A stretch of 64,000 bases of DNA from Acholoe squamosa (lineage: Eukaryota; Annelida; Polychaeta; Phyllodocida; Polynoidae): positions 1-64,000 of the forward strand of contig OX439035.1 of NCBI GenBank assembly GCA_949317995.1, given 5' to 3'. The notes below the pieces were generated by a model. That model worked only from the letters and a program-made list of their open reading frames with translations, did not search any database and was not told the DNA's origin. Below, piece by piece: positions 42,427 through 52,219 of this stretch. Each line of letters begins with the position of its first letter. The first letter of the stretch is position 1. Made by a program: the position numbers and the translations under genes.

Positions 42427-44427
42427 ATGAGTCAAGAAGGCCGCAACTGGTGCGATGTATGGCTGGAAAATGAAAAAAGGTTGAAGAAAGAAGCCGAAAT
42501 GTCACATTGGAGGGGGGTAGAACCAGAGGAGGACCCTCCCTACGAGGAATGGTCCCTCCCCGAGATGGGGGAGTCGGATGAAGAGGGGGTGAGTGATGAG
42601 AGTGAGTTGGCCCGCAGAAGGCGGAACCATGCCCAAAACGAGGAAATCAGGGCAGAAAGATTAAGGAGGGCGGTGGATCCTGGCCGGAGGAGAATCAGGG
42701 AGAAGCATAGGGAAAGATGGTTTATTTACGTAATGATCGAGGAAGCCATCTACAACAACCATGAAAACGAAGAGAGGGAAGCCAGGAGGGTTGGACGCTG
42801 CAGAACAGTCATGACGAAGGGGAGGTCGGGAGGCCAGGCTCCAAATTCCTCGACGGCGGGCGGTGAGGCCGGCCGGCCGGCGGCCGGAGCGCCGCCTAGC
42901 GGAGTAGGGCCGGAGAGGCGGGAGTCACTAAGCAACCCTCATAACAAGTTCTCCCCAATAAAAGGCGGGGGAAGGACCGTTAACGGTCAGTCTACAATGC
43001 AGGCCGGAGAGGACACGCGGTTGGTGGTTCTAAGAGGGACAGGGCCCGAGGGTGAATCGAGTCGGGGTAAAAATGCTGGTGGAGGGTCAAAGAAAGTGTC
43101 TTCTACAGTGTCCAGCCACTCCCGGGAGGGCTCCACACGCTCAAGACACAGGGAGAGTCGGCGGAGGAGGAGGGAGAGAGAAAGATCCTCCGGCCACTCC
43201 TCCTCTAGCCGCTCCACTAGTGGCCACAGAAGGGACGGAGTGTCTGCCCGGACGGAGGCAGCCAGACATGGGAGGAGGGACTCGGAGAGCCGGAGTCGGA
43301 GTGGGAGCTATCGTAAGCGGAGGTCCTCGGCTGACCGCGGATCACGTTCCCACGGCTCACAGCAGGCACGTGAGAGCGGAGGCGCCACTGGCGACAACGG
43401 TGTGCGGAGTAAGGCTATGATGCAATCGGGGGTTTCCCACGGCGTGGTGACGGAGGGTGGCCTGACCCAGGGGACGGTGATTGGAGGAGTAGGAGGAGGG
43501 GGCGTGACCACCGGGGGGAATATAAGGGAGCGCTATCCGCCTCACCCTTCAATTCCTGTTAGCCTATGGACAACGCCACAACTAGTAATGCCTGTCTTCA
43601 AAAACAGAGACCAGAAGCCGGTCCCCATGGAGTGGGTGGACGGGGTGGAGCTGCCGAAGTATCGGTGCGAGATCTGCCGGAAAAGGGGGGACTCCAAGCA
43701 GTGGTACTTCATGAGACCCGATGGGATGAACCGCCATCTCCGCACTCACGACGAGATGCAAGAGGGCTACCAGTGCCCTAAGTGTGAGTACATGGTAGCC
43801 AAGATCCGGGTGGATGATCTCCGGCGACACATCACGCGTATCCACCCCGAGCTGGAGGACTGGCAGCCGCCGGAGGAGTGCAGGATGCTACCGGTGGGCC
43901 GGGCAACGGAGGCGGGAGGATCCTCGGCGGACAGTAGCCTCGTGGCCGCCCCAGCTAGCCCGGAGGAAGCTGTCAGGCTCACCACCACAAAGAGGAAGAG
44001 GGGGAGTGCGGTGGCCAAGAAAAAGAAACCGGTAAACGCCGCCTCCAAGCCCGTGGTCCCCCCGCCGCAGCAGGGCACCTCGGCGGGTGGAGGGGGTGCG
44101 GGGGACAGCCCCAGTGGATCTACATTCAGCGGCATGGCGTCGCCGGGAATAACGTTGGAGGAGGAGACGGAGGCTGCTGTCGCCTCCAAATACTTGGAGC
44201 AATTGCTGGGATTCCGCGTGGAGGGGACCAGCACACCCCAGAGTTGTCTCTCCGTCAGGTCCACCCGGAGTATGTCAGGGAAGGGGGTCAAGAGGGCCTT
44301 CGAGCCGGAGGGGGGGAGGAATCGGCGGAAAAGAGGAAGAGACAATCCCCACGGGGTAAGGAGCGGCAGGCGGAGGAGGAAGCGGGACCCTCCACCCCGC
44401 CACTGGCCACGGGGATACCCGACCTGA
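42427..44427 (+). CDS. Gypsy-2 accessory ORF3: SR-rich protein with two C2H2 zinc fingers
   Basis: 666 aa from the first ATG; the same frame is open back to 42193, overlapping the pol stop. Residues 1-130 are acidic/basic and mixed; about 235-325 is rich in Ser and Arg (SRHRESRRRRRERERSSG, SRSGSYRKRRSS), like an RS domain. At about 412-475 lie two C2H2 fingers (YRCEICRKRG..MNRHLRTH; YQCPKCEYM..LRRHITRIH). The C-terminus is basic. There is no signal peptide or membrane segment, so it is not an envelope protein. It could bind DNA or RNA and act in targeting, transcription or splicing control of the element. That role is inference. Confidence 0.8.
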   Translation: MSQEGRNWCDVWLENEKRLKKEAEMSHWRGVEPEEDPPYEEWSLPEMGESDEEGVSDESELARRRRNHAQNEEIRAERLRRAVDPGRRRIREKHRERWFIYVMIEEAIYNNHENEEREARRVGRCRTVMTKGRSGGQAPNSSTAGGEAGRPAAGAPPSGVGPERRESLSNPHNKFSPIKGGGRTVNGQSTMQAGEDTRLVVLRGTGPEGESSRGKNAGGGSKKVSSTVSSHSREGSTRSRHRESRRRRRERERSSGHSSSSRSTSGHRRDGVSARTEAARHGRRDSESRSRSGSYRKRRSSADRGSRSHGSQQARESGGATGDNGVRSKAMMQSGVSHGVVTEGGLTQGTVIGGVGGGGVTTGGNIRERYPPHPSIPVSLWTTPQLVMPVFKNRDQKPVPMEWVDGVELPKYRCEICRKRGDSKQWYFMRPDGMNRHLRTHDEMQEGYQCPKCEYMVAKIRVDDLRRHITRIHPELEDWQPPEECRMLPVGRATEAGGSSADSSLVAAPASPEEAVRLTTTKRKRGSAVAKKKKPVNAASKPVVPPPQQGTSAGGGGAGDSPSGSTFSGMASPGITLEEETEAAVASKYLEQLLGFRVEGTSTPQSCLSVRSTRSMSGKGVKRAFEPEGGRNRRKRGRDNPHGVRSGRRRRKRDPPPRHWPRGYPT

Positions 44428-44469
44428 CACCTCTACTGAGCGGGGGGGGAGGTGAAAATAGACGAGGAA

Positions 44470-45653
44470 ATGGCGGGGAAGCTGAAGTTCGTCATAGGAT
44501 TACTGGTAGAGAGATATGGACAGGCGGGGGAGACCCCCACCAAGACTCTGTTACGAATGCAACAGGAGGTGCCTCTAGGGGAAGTCAATGTGAGAGCCCT
44601 GGAGGCGGAGTACGAGGAAACCAAGAAGGACACTCCGACCTCCCGAACCTCCATCAAGTCGGCTGCCTACGAGGACATCTCCGCCACGAGTGGGGAGGAT
44701 GGAGAGAGCTTGGGACTAGGGGGAAATGGGCTGGACTCTAGCCCCGAGAAGCAGCCCCCTTACGAACTAGTCAACAACCCCAAACCCACCCTCTCCGGTG
44801 CCAGTCCCGAGACATTGCCCTCCTATGAGGATATGAGTAAACCTTCCCCTAGCAAACCGAAACCCATCCTGAAGACAGTTACAATCGTGACGCCTGAGTT
44901 GCCGGAGAAGGGTGAGGCGGGGGAGGTGGAAGGGGAGGATGAAACCAGCGAGGAGTCGGAGGAGGTGGCCATCCCGGCATACGTACAATCCTGCCCTAAA
45001 CTGAAAGCCCAGTTCCTGGCCGTACTCAGCGATGCCAGGGAGGAGGAGCGAAAGAAGAAAAGAGAAATTAAACGGAAAGAGAGAGAGGAGGCGGAGAGGA
45101 AGGCCAGAGAGGCTGAGGAGCGGAGGAACAGCGGAGAAAGGAGGAGGAGGAGAGGAAGGCCAAAGAGGCAGAGAAAGAAAGACTGAGGAAAGAGATGGAA
45201 ACTAAAAGTAAAAGCCCTAAAGGAAAAGGGGCGGGAAAGTCTACGAGGAAGTTGAGCCTGGAGGGAGTGTTAAAAGAGGCGGAGGAAGAGGCCATACAAA
45301 ACCGATCCATGGATGAGGGTACCGCCCAATTAATGAGTAAATTTCAATCGTGTTCCGTAGGGACACCGGTGAAGGAGAAAGGACAGGCGGAGAAGAAGGT
45401 ACCGAAGACCCCCCTCGTGGAGCCGGGGACCTTATTTGCTCTACCCAAGTTGGATAGGTACCCCCGAACCGTGACTGTGGGGTTGGACGGGTTAGTCCTT
45501 TGCTCACCCAAGGGGGAATTCTTGCTGCAAGTAGAAGTGGGGGAGGAGAGTGGACGGGCAGAGACCATGGTGATGGTGCCGGAGGGGTTGAGACGGTGGT
45601 CGGAGGGCCTGGGGATCCGGAGCCCCTACCCAACACTGAGACAGACCGAGTGA
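44470..45653 (+). pseudogene. Gypsy-2 accessory ORF4: K/E-rich coiled-coil protein with a frame change
   Basis: Frame one (ATG 44470 to TGA 45184-45186) has about 170 mixed residues with Tyr-Glu motifs (QPPYELV, LPSYEDM), an acidic stretch and then a K/E/R coiled coil. Near 45118 the coil pattern jumps to the next frame, which stays open to the stop at 45653 (EEERKAKEAEKERLRKEMET upstream of 45195, then LFALPKLDRYPRTVTVGLDG). The second part is a compact, structured-looking domain. I recognise no family. The switch could be a lesion or programmed frameshifting; in gypsy-1 the matching ORF also changes frame in its K/E-rich stretch. Confidence 0.6.
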
Positions 45654-46102
45654 TTGTAATAACCGGATTACCTATAGGAGATATGGGGGAAGGGGGAATC
45701 GCCAGCACTGAGGGGTTGGCGGGGGTAGAGGAGGCGCACCGCCTGCCGCTAGATCAACAAGGAGATAAAGCGGGTGACAATAGGGACGAGGAGGCGGAGG
45801 AGGATGGGGCTATGCCATGGCATTCGGATTTTACCGGGCCGGAGGCCCTCAAGGAACACTCTAGACAACTGGGGCAGCCTCGGACCCTAGGACCTGAGAT
45901 GAGGGTTATACCCGGGGGACTGCAATCTTCCTCCATTCACACTCTCCCCAATGGAGATATTGAACTGGTCCATGTTACCCGGACCCGTTATGGCCGTGAT
46001 CAGAAGGGATGCTGCAGCCGCTGCGGACAGCGGTGGCCAAAGACGTTGGCGGCGCGGACGACCAAGGCTGGAACCAATGAGGGCGGCGACAAGACATCCT
46101 GA
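45654..46102 (+). CDS. Gypsy-2 accessory ORF5, small acidic ORF with a Cys-pair motif
   Basis: The third frame is open 45500-46102. The part after the ORF4 stop reads GDMGEGGIASTEGLAGVEEA, an acidic region, PEMRVIPGGLQSSSIHTL and ends with CCSRCGQRWPKTLAART, a small C-x-x-C segment. It may be the natural C-terminus of ORF4 after a further frame change, because no good ATG context is evident. No family recognised. Confidence 0.45.
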
Positions 46103-46429
46103 GGCGATCCGGAGGGCGGCGGAGAAGGGGGAGGCGAACGGGCGGAGGATGTCTGCCGGATCCAGACGAAATGACGTCGTATTATTGTATAAAAGTTGTT
46201 GCTATGGTTATACTCCGCATAGGGGACGGCGGATTCGGTTTACTTAGTAGTTAATGCCGCCTACAGAGGAGGTTTAAGTAGGATTTACTGTGTGTGTGTT
46301 ATGTGTAGCTATTTACTTAAACGCCCAGGGGCCATGGCGTGGCAGGATTATTCAAAATTGGAAACCCATCTGCAGGAGGGTAATATCACACTCTTTCTCC
46401 CGGTAAGGCTATAGATTAGTTGGGGAGAG
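46103..46429 (+). promoter_or_regulatory. Gypsy-2 3' untranslated region and polypurine tract
   Basis: Non-coding. TTGGGGAGAGG at 46419-46429 directly before the 3' LTR is the polypurine tract that would prime plus-strand DNA. Confidence 0.75.
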
Positions 46430-46810
46430 GGTGGCGGAGACGGAGGGGCCGTTGGCGGAGCCGAAACCATCCTGGTGTGGGGGCGGCGAGGCCAGCGGTC
46501 CTGAAGTAACGCGGTTACGTCGGCAATAGTAGTCGGCGGAGGAGATCCTCCGACGCTGGCCTGCCGTAAAGCAGGCCGGGGTCGGAGTATCTGCCTATGT
46601 ATAAATAAGGGAGTTGTTACTCCGATTAGTTAGTTCCGAGTTGCAAACAGAGAGGAGCAGAACTCTAAAAGACTTATCTCCGGATTAATATATATACACG
46701 ATATAAGACTTAGATGGTGTGGCGAGGACTGCCAGGAAATAAAAGACACTGAAGTCAAGCTGTCGGAGTTGTGTAATTCTTTATTAACCATAGAGTCGGA
46801 AAACGCTACA
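46430..46810 (+). repeat. Gypsy-2 3' LTR
   Basis: Near-identical to the 5' LTR. Its first base is G instead of T, and it has a TA gain near 46690 and a TA loss at the end. It ends with ACA and is followed by ATAT of the LINE target. Confidence 0.95.
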
Positions 46811-46814
46811 ATAT

Positions 46815-47699
46815 ATTAACGACATATATGTAGATAATAACAATGTGAAGACTTTATTGTATGCTGATGATACAGTTTTGAATGTAAGTGGGAACAGTAT
46901 ACTAGAAGTGTCACCATACCTACAAGATGGTTTGTTATCTTATGCCCATTGGTCAGCAGCCAACAAATTAACAATGAATGAAAAAAAAACAAAATTAATG
47001 CTTTTTACAAGTGATCAGAAATATAAAAAACTTAAATTACAGGATGTCCAAATTAAAGTAAATGGTGAACGCTTACACTTTGTTCCTTCTTTCAAATATT
47101 TAGGTGTGACTTTAGACTATGATCTCACTTTTAAACAACATATTTCAGAGATGATTAAGTCCATATCTTTTAAGTCCTATCTATTATACAGAATTAAATC
47201 TTATGTGCCCACTAAATACATGCTACAAATCTATAAATCCTATATTATACCGGTAATTGATTACGCAGATGTATTATACCATAAATCAAATGATACTGTC
47301 TTGAACTTGATACAAACGATACAAAACAGATGTTTAAAGTACTGCTTAAAATTGCCTGTATTATCATCAACTGATTTTATCCATCAAGAAGCTTGCCTTC
47401 CCTATATTGTAAACAGAAGATTACATCATTTGAGAATTTTAGCTTTCAAAAGAACTAAGACAAAGGAATTTTGTAAACCACTTACGAGAAATACTAGATT
47501 ACAGCAATATCCTGTACTAAAATATAATATCATAAATACAGCTGCTTACGAGAGATCGATTGAAGTTATGACAGCACAATTATGGAATGAAATGGATATA
47601 ACTTTAAAAGAAATTGAAATTTTGAAAGATTTCAAATGTAAAAGCAAACTGTCCATGGTCAAAACTATACCAGTAAATGTAAGAAACATATATACTTAA
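46815..47699 (+). pseudogene. LINE-3 ORF2, 3' part (RT with YADD and C-terminus)
   Basis: Continues segment one in the same frame: TLLYADDTVLNVSG carries the RT active site, followed by NEKKTKLMLF, FKYLGVTLDYDL and a thumb/C-terminal region (LPYIVNRRLHHLRILAFKR, TAQLWNEMDI). It ends at the TAA at 47697-47699. With the segment at 34788-36803 this gives a full-length RT apart from one stop. Confidence 0.9.
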
Positions 47700-47880
47700 G
47701 GGTAGACTTGTGAAGCTGCCCTTGGGGCATATGTTTCTGTACTGTCAAATCTTGAAAGATTTCAAATGTAAAAGTAAGCTGTCTATGTTCAAAACTATAC
47801 CAGTAAATGTAAGAAACTTATTTATTTAAGGGTAGACTTGTGAAGCTGCCCTTAAAACATATGATTCTATGCTGTTAAAT
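47621..47880 (+). repeat. 130-bp tandem duplication at the LINE-3 ORF2 end
   Basis: Two direct copies, 47621-47750 and 47751-47880, each covering the last 25 or so codons of ORF2, the stop and the first part of the 3' UTR (CTTGAAAGATTTCAAATG to the TGTTAAAT region). They differ at roughly ten positions, so the duplication is older than gypsy-2. Confidence 0.9.
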
Positions 47881-48449
47881 GAATGCTTTGATAGTATCTA
47901 TGTGTTATTTCATTGACCAATTTGTAAAAGAAGATATAAGTAATTCTGAAAAAGTTTCAGGGATTTTCCATATTTGAGGTCCACCCTCTGACTGTACATG
48001 TACATTTATTATATAGAGTGCGTACAACTGATAGAAATAGTCTACGATTTCCAAAAATCTTCAAATAGAAATCTCCTTTGTCTCCAAATCACATGTTATC
48101 ATTTGATTAATTACTAATCAATTTTGATTATATTTTATCTAAAATACTAACAAGGGGGACTCATAACATCAGTTCCACTGAAGTGTCCTCCTAACTTATT
48201 TGGCACAGTACAAATGTATAAAACCCTGAGGTGTTTGACTTTTCTAATGTTGTGATAAAATACATATTTACAGCAATGTACTTACGTAAATACACTTTGT
48301 AAAACTGTGATACACTATTAATTAAATATTTATTGTAATTATCATTATAAATGTATGGACCAACCCGACAGAATGTCGAAGAGAATTTATGTAATTTCAT
48401 CATACCTGAACAAATGCCAAATAAAGTTAAATTGTTCCTTAAAAAAAAA
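47881..48449 (+). other. LINE-3 3' UTR and A-tail
   Basis: AT-rich and non-coding, with AATAAA at 48420-48425 and an A-run up to the junction with gypsy-1. The open frame at 48351-48449 is an artefact of reading from this UTR into gypsy pol. Confidence 0.75.
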
Positions 48450-50366
48450 TTTAAACATTTTTTATGGGGATCTGATTTTACACTAAGAACCGACCATTCA
48501 TCTCTCCGCTGGCTCCTAAATTTTAAGGATGCCGAAGAGATGATAGGCAGATGGTTGGCGCACCTTTCGGAATTCGGGTTGGAACACAGTCAAATCCAAC
48601 ATAGGCCAGGGGCTAAGCATAACAATGCGGACGCCCTGTCTAGGAAACCAATCAGGAAATGTGGTCGAGAGAGTTGTGGTGATTGCGGACAGCATAATGC
48701 AGTAATTGCTGCCACACATATGCCATTCCGGGACTACCCGGGAACCTTAATAGAACGGTCACCTGAGAGCATTCGTGAGTTCCAGGGTAAGGATCCTATC
48801 ACCAAGAAACTCCTGGAAACAGTTCCATTAGGAATCAAACCTGTTCGCCCTGCTATAATTATGGAGAATAGGGAAATGAGAAGACTTCTGGCACATTGGG
48901 CCGAGCTAGAGGTCAGAGAAGGAATCTTATGTAGGTGGAAAATTAGTCCAACTAATAAGATTCTTCAGATTGTCATTCCGAAAGCTATGCGTCGGGACAT
49001 CATGTATTATTGCCATGGTCACATAAATAGTGGCCATTTCGGAAAGAGTAGGTCTCTGGAAAGACTTTCCCGGAGATACTATTGGCCGGGAATGAGTGGA
49101 GATTTGCTAAGGTGGATCGCCACTTGTCCCAAATGTTGTAAGAACAAACCCGGAGAAGGACTAGGAAAGAATCCATCGGTTCAAGAATTATTCGGAGTGC
49201 GCTTCGCCAGAATTGCAATTGACATCATTAGCGGTTTTAATACAACCCCTAGGGATAACACTTGCATGATGGTTGTTTGCGACTACTATACGAAAGTATT
49301 CCTTTTGAAGGATCACAAAGCCGTCACTTGTGCGGAAGCATTCGTGAGAGGTTGGGTGTTGCAATATGGGGTTCCCCTAACGCTCCACAGTGATCAAGAA
49401 AGGGAATTTGAGTCAGAATTATTTCAGGAGATGTGTAAGTACTTAGCTATCGGTAAGACACGTACTAATCCGTACCGTCCTCAGTCGGACGGCTTAGTAG
49501 AGCGATTCAATCGTACTCTACTACAAGATCTGAAACCATTGGTGAATAAATATCAGGATGACGGGGATATTCAATGTGATTTCGTAGTGCATGCATATAA
49601 TAGCACGGTGCATGCTTCTACTAATTGCACTCCGAACATGTTGGTTTATGGTGAAGACATCATAATGCCAGCAGATTTAGTATTTGGGGTAATCGGAATC
49701 AATCCTGAAACCCGGTGTTCGATTATGTTTGTGGAACCTTTGAGGGATAACTTTAAGAAAGCTTATGAACTAGTCCGGAATCAATTAGAAAAGTCAGCGA
49801 GATGGCAGAAGGTGGGCTATGATACTGGACTGAAACCTAGATTCTTCAGGGTGGGTGATAGAGTCCTTAGATTCTATAAACCCCTTGATAGGTTAAAGGT
49901 AGTGTCTATCTGGGATGGCCCACATGTCATAACTCGGTGTCATGTCGAAGTGTTAAGACCATACAAGGGTAGGAAGTTGGCAGAAGAGATGTACGGGTTA
50001 GGCCCGAACGTTATGGAATTACCAGAGATTATAGATTTACCTGAACTAGGTCATTCACCTAGCGTAGGGGATCGGAATGACGATTCGGAAAGACCTCTAG
50101 AGGAGGTAAAAAGAATAAAGAAAAAAATAAAGAAGATGCCAATGATCGGCACTCGAAAGCGGAAGAAACGGAAAAAGAATATAACTGAATCAACTGAGAA
50201 TGATGCTAAGAGTAAAAAGGTCTCACCAGGAGTAGGGAAGGCAAAGCGTACCGGGAATCCAAGGGCTAAATTGAACAGAGCGGAGTCCCCCAGTACTAAA
50301 AATAGAACTATTAAGGAGGGCGTTCGCTGTAGTGCTAGGATTGCTCAGAGAAGTGGTGTTACCTAA
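48450..50366 (+). pseudogene. Gypsy-1 pol, segment C (RNase H end, integrase, basic tail)
   Basis: Starts at FKHFLWGSDFTLRTDHSSLR, exactly where segment B stopped. RNase H ends at HRPGAKHNNADALSRK. Integrase: HHCC finger (HGHINSGHFGKSRSLERL, CPKCCKNK), and Asp, Asp, Glu in IAIDIISGF, LHSDQEREF and GLVERFNRTL. A GPHVI box stands in for GPY/F. The last 120 residues are very Lys/Arg-rich. This segment is open without lesion for 639 codons. With segments A and B the pol reading frame is complete once the insertions are ignored. Confidence 0.95.
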
Positions 50367-50985
50367 ATGAGCCTGGCAATAGATTCTAATAAGTACTGAA
50401 TCCTGAACACAACGATGTATAGTCCTGTTTTCGTGTATGTTTTCACTTTTACATGTTTGTGTTGTTAGTCGTTATGACAAAGAGTGATGTCAACTACGTT
50501 GACAGCACCTTCGGAATGCTCGTCAGTTTGAAATGAAACCGCTCTAACCTGCTCTGTTGTCGGCTCCTCGAGGTTCCAGTGGGTAGTGGACGGATTTATC
50601 CGACGTATCAGCAGAATGCTATACGTATTCTCCATGTGTACTCCCGATGATATCGAGCCGAGAAGACAATATGTACTCTGACAGATCGTTTTGTTTGCGA
50701 ATGCATGGAAAGCATGTGGTACCGCGTGACCCAATTACCTGAAACGAGGTTACGACCTTTGACCTGGGTTTTGGGGTTTCTCGCGCGACTTGCCGCCATC
50801 TTGTTTAATCAAGCGTTTATGCCGGGGTGACTCGACGTGCTTGATTTTGCTTGGTGGTTTTTCCTGCTAAATAGCATAGAAATCTGATAAATACGAACAC
50901 CAATTGCAATAAGAAAGGTTCAGAGTACGTTGAAGTACTGTTGGACTTGGCCCGTAGGTTGGAAGTTTCGTTGTCCGAAGGATGT
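50367..50985 (+). other. Gypsy-1 spacer between pol and accessory ORF3
   Basis: About 600 bp with no convincing coding content. Unlike gypsy-2, where ORF3 overlaps pol, gypsy-1 has a gap here that could hold an internal promoter or splice acceptor for the accessory genes. I cannot identify either. Confidence 0.5.
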
Positions 50986-52219
50986 ATGGAGGTAGATATA
51001 GATGACCATTCCGGAATGAGTCCAGTGCATCCAGATGAGGATGCTGCTTTGGAAGATAGGGAAGCAGCAAACACGCTGGTATGTCTGGATCTGAACACTA
51101 GTGGAGTGGGCACATTGGAAATGCCTCCACCCCGCTCTCCTGCAAAATCTGGAAAATCTGAATCAACTGTGGCCATGATGGACCCTCCGGGAACTCATGG
51201 TAAGATTGATTACTCTGTAGGCAGTATTGTATGGCCGAACGGAGATACGATTTTCCTCGAGAAGGACAATATCTGGAATCCGAAAACGTCCAAACCAGAG
51301 AAGGTTCCAGAACTATGGAGAAACCTGATTAAGAAAGCTATCCCAGAAGACTTGTCAATTCCGGACATATGGTTACTAAACTATATGGACTTTGCTACTG
51401 GTATGAGTGTGAACCAGGAGTTCTACCGTAAGGTGGCATATGTTGAGGATAAGTGGGACTGGGAACACCCAGAAGCCACAATTGAGGAACATGCATCCCT
51501 GTATTGGTACGGGATGCAACCATCCCGAGACCCTCCGAGTCCTGCTAAGTTTGATTCTGGATCGGACCAGATGGACGTCGACGAGGGAGGTGATACTGAG
51601 GGAGGGTCTACCGCCAAGTCTGTCCCCCAGGCAACCTCCACCTTATCCGACACACTATCTGAAACCGAATTACAGGCCGAAGACAGTCGGATTGAGAAAG
51701 AGGCCGTAAGAATGCATTCAGAAGCCGAGGAGAAATTAGAACAGCAGGAGGAAGTGTTAAGGAAACAAAGGGAACAGTTGACCCAGATAAGTACTGGGCT
51801 GAGTGCGTCAGTAGAGGACACCAAAGCCCGGATGCAGGCTAGAGTAACTACGAAGGGTACTGTTAAGGAGAAGGAAGGGTGGAAGCAAAGCTTAAGTAAG
51901 AAGGCGAAAGCCTTGGTTAAGAAAAAGGAGAAAGAGGAGAAAAAAGAAACTGAAGAAGAAGGAAAAGATGGATAAGAAGAAGGAGGAGGAGGAAGCCGGA
52001 AACGAGGCAACTCGGGTTGCAGCTGCTACAAGTCCGAAGCCAACTGGCGCCATTCCGAAGACAGTTGTCGATCCGAAACCCGTGGCTTCTGGCTCACACG
52101 AGACGCCGGAATCCGAGACGTGGGATTGGTCTACAGACATAGACCATCCCGAATTATATGATGATGAGGGAGCACCCACTCCTGATGAGAAAAAGATCTG
52201 GAACAACGTTAGAAGCGGA
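50986..52219 (+). pseudogene. Gypsy-1 accessory ORF3, 5' part: K/E-rich coiled-coil protein
   Basis: From ATG 50986 (the frame is open back to a TTG at 50941). Residues 1-70 are acidic, then comes a structured stretch with many aromatics (GSIVWPNGDTIFLEKDNIW, IWLLNYMDFATGMSVNQEFY), a Ser/Thr linker and a long coiled coil. The first frame ends at 51975, but the next frame is open from the overlapping ATG at 51968 and continues the Lys/Glu pattern (DKKKEEEEAG) to the LINE-4 junction. After LINE-4 it would resume at 54330 and end at a TAA at 54358-54360. I recognise no family; the closest thing in the window is gypsy-2 ORF4. Confidence 0.6.

Larger units (their letters stand above)
36804..46810 (+). 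mobile_element. Gypsy-2: young Ty3/gypsy element with both LTRs
   Basis: 5' LTR 36804-37184, gag, pol, accessory ORFs 3-5, polypurine tract and 3' LTR 46430-46810. The 4-bp sequence ATAT is repeated at 36800-36803 and 46811-46814. The two LTRs differ by about four substitutions and two 2-bp indels, so insertion is recent. The whole element is visibly richer in G+C than its AT-rich LINE host. Insertion plus duplication adds 10011 bp, a multiple of three, so the LINE frame is unchanged on the far side. Confidence 0.95.
32443..48449 (+). mobile_element. LINE-3: second NADAR-bearing LINE, split by gypsy-2
   Basis: Inserted in gypsy-1 RNase H. 5' UTR 32443-32739, ORF1 32740-34484, spacer 34485-34787 (AT-rich, nothing seen), ORF2 34788-47699 interrupted by gypsy-2, then a 3' UTR with AATAAA at 48420-48425 and an A-run at 48441-48449. 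The target duplication is short or hidden in the A-tail. The protein layout is that of LINE-1, but identity is visibly low, so it is a separate family. Frameshifts and one stop show decay. Confidence 0.9.

Noticed and set aside
42193-44427. Retroviral envelope gene in gypsy-2
   Set aside because: No signal peptide, membrane span or furin-like site; the ORF has SR-rich sequence and C2H2 fingers.
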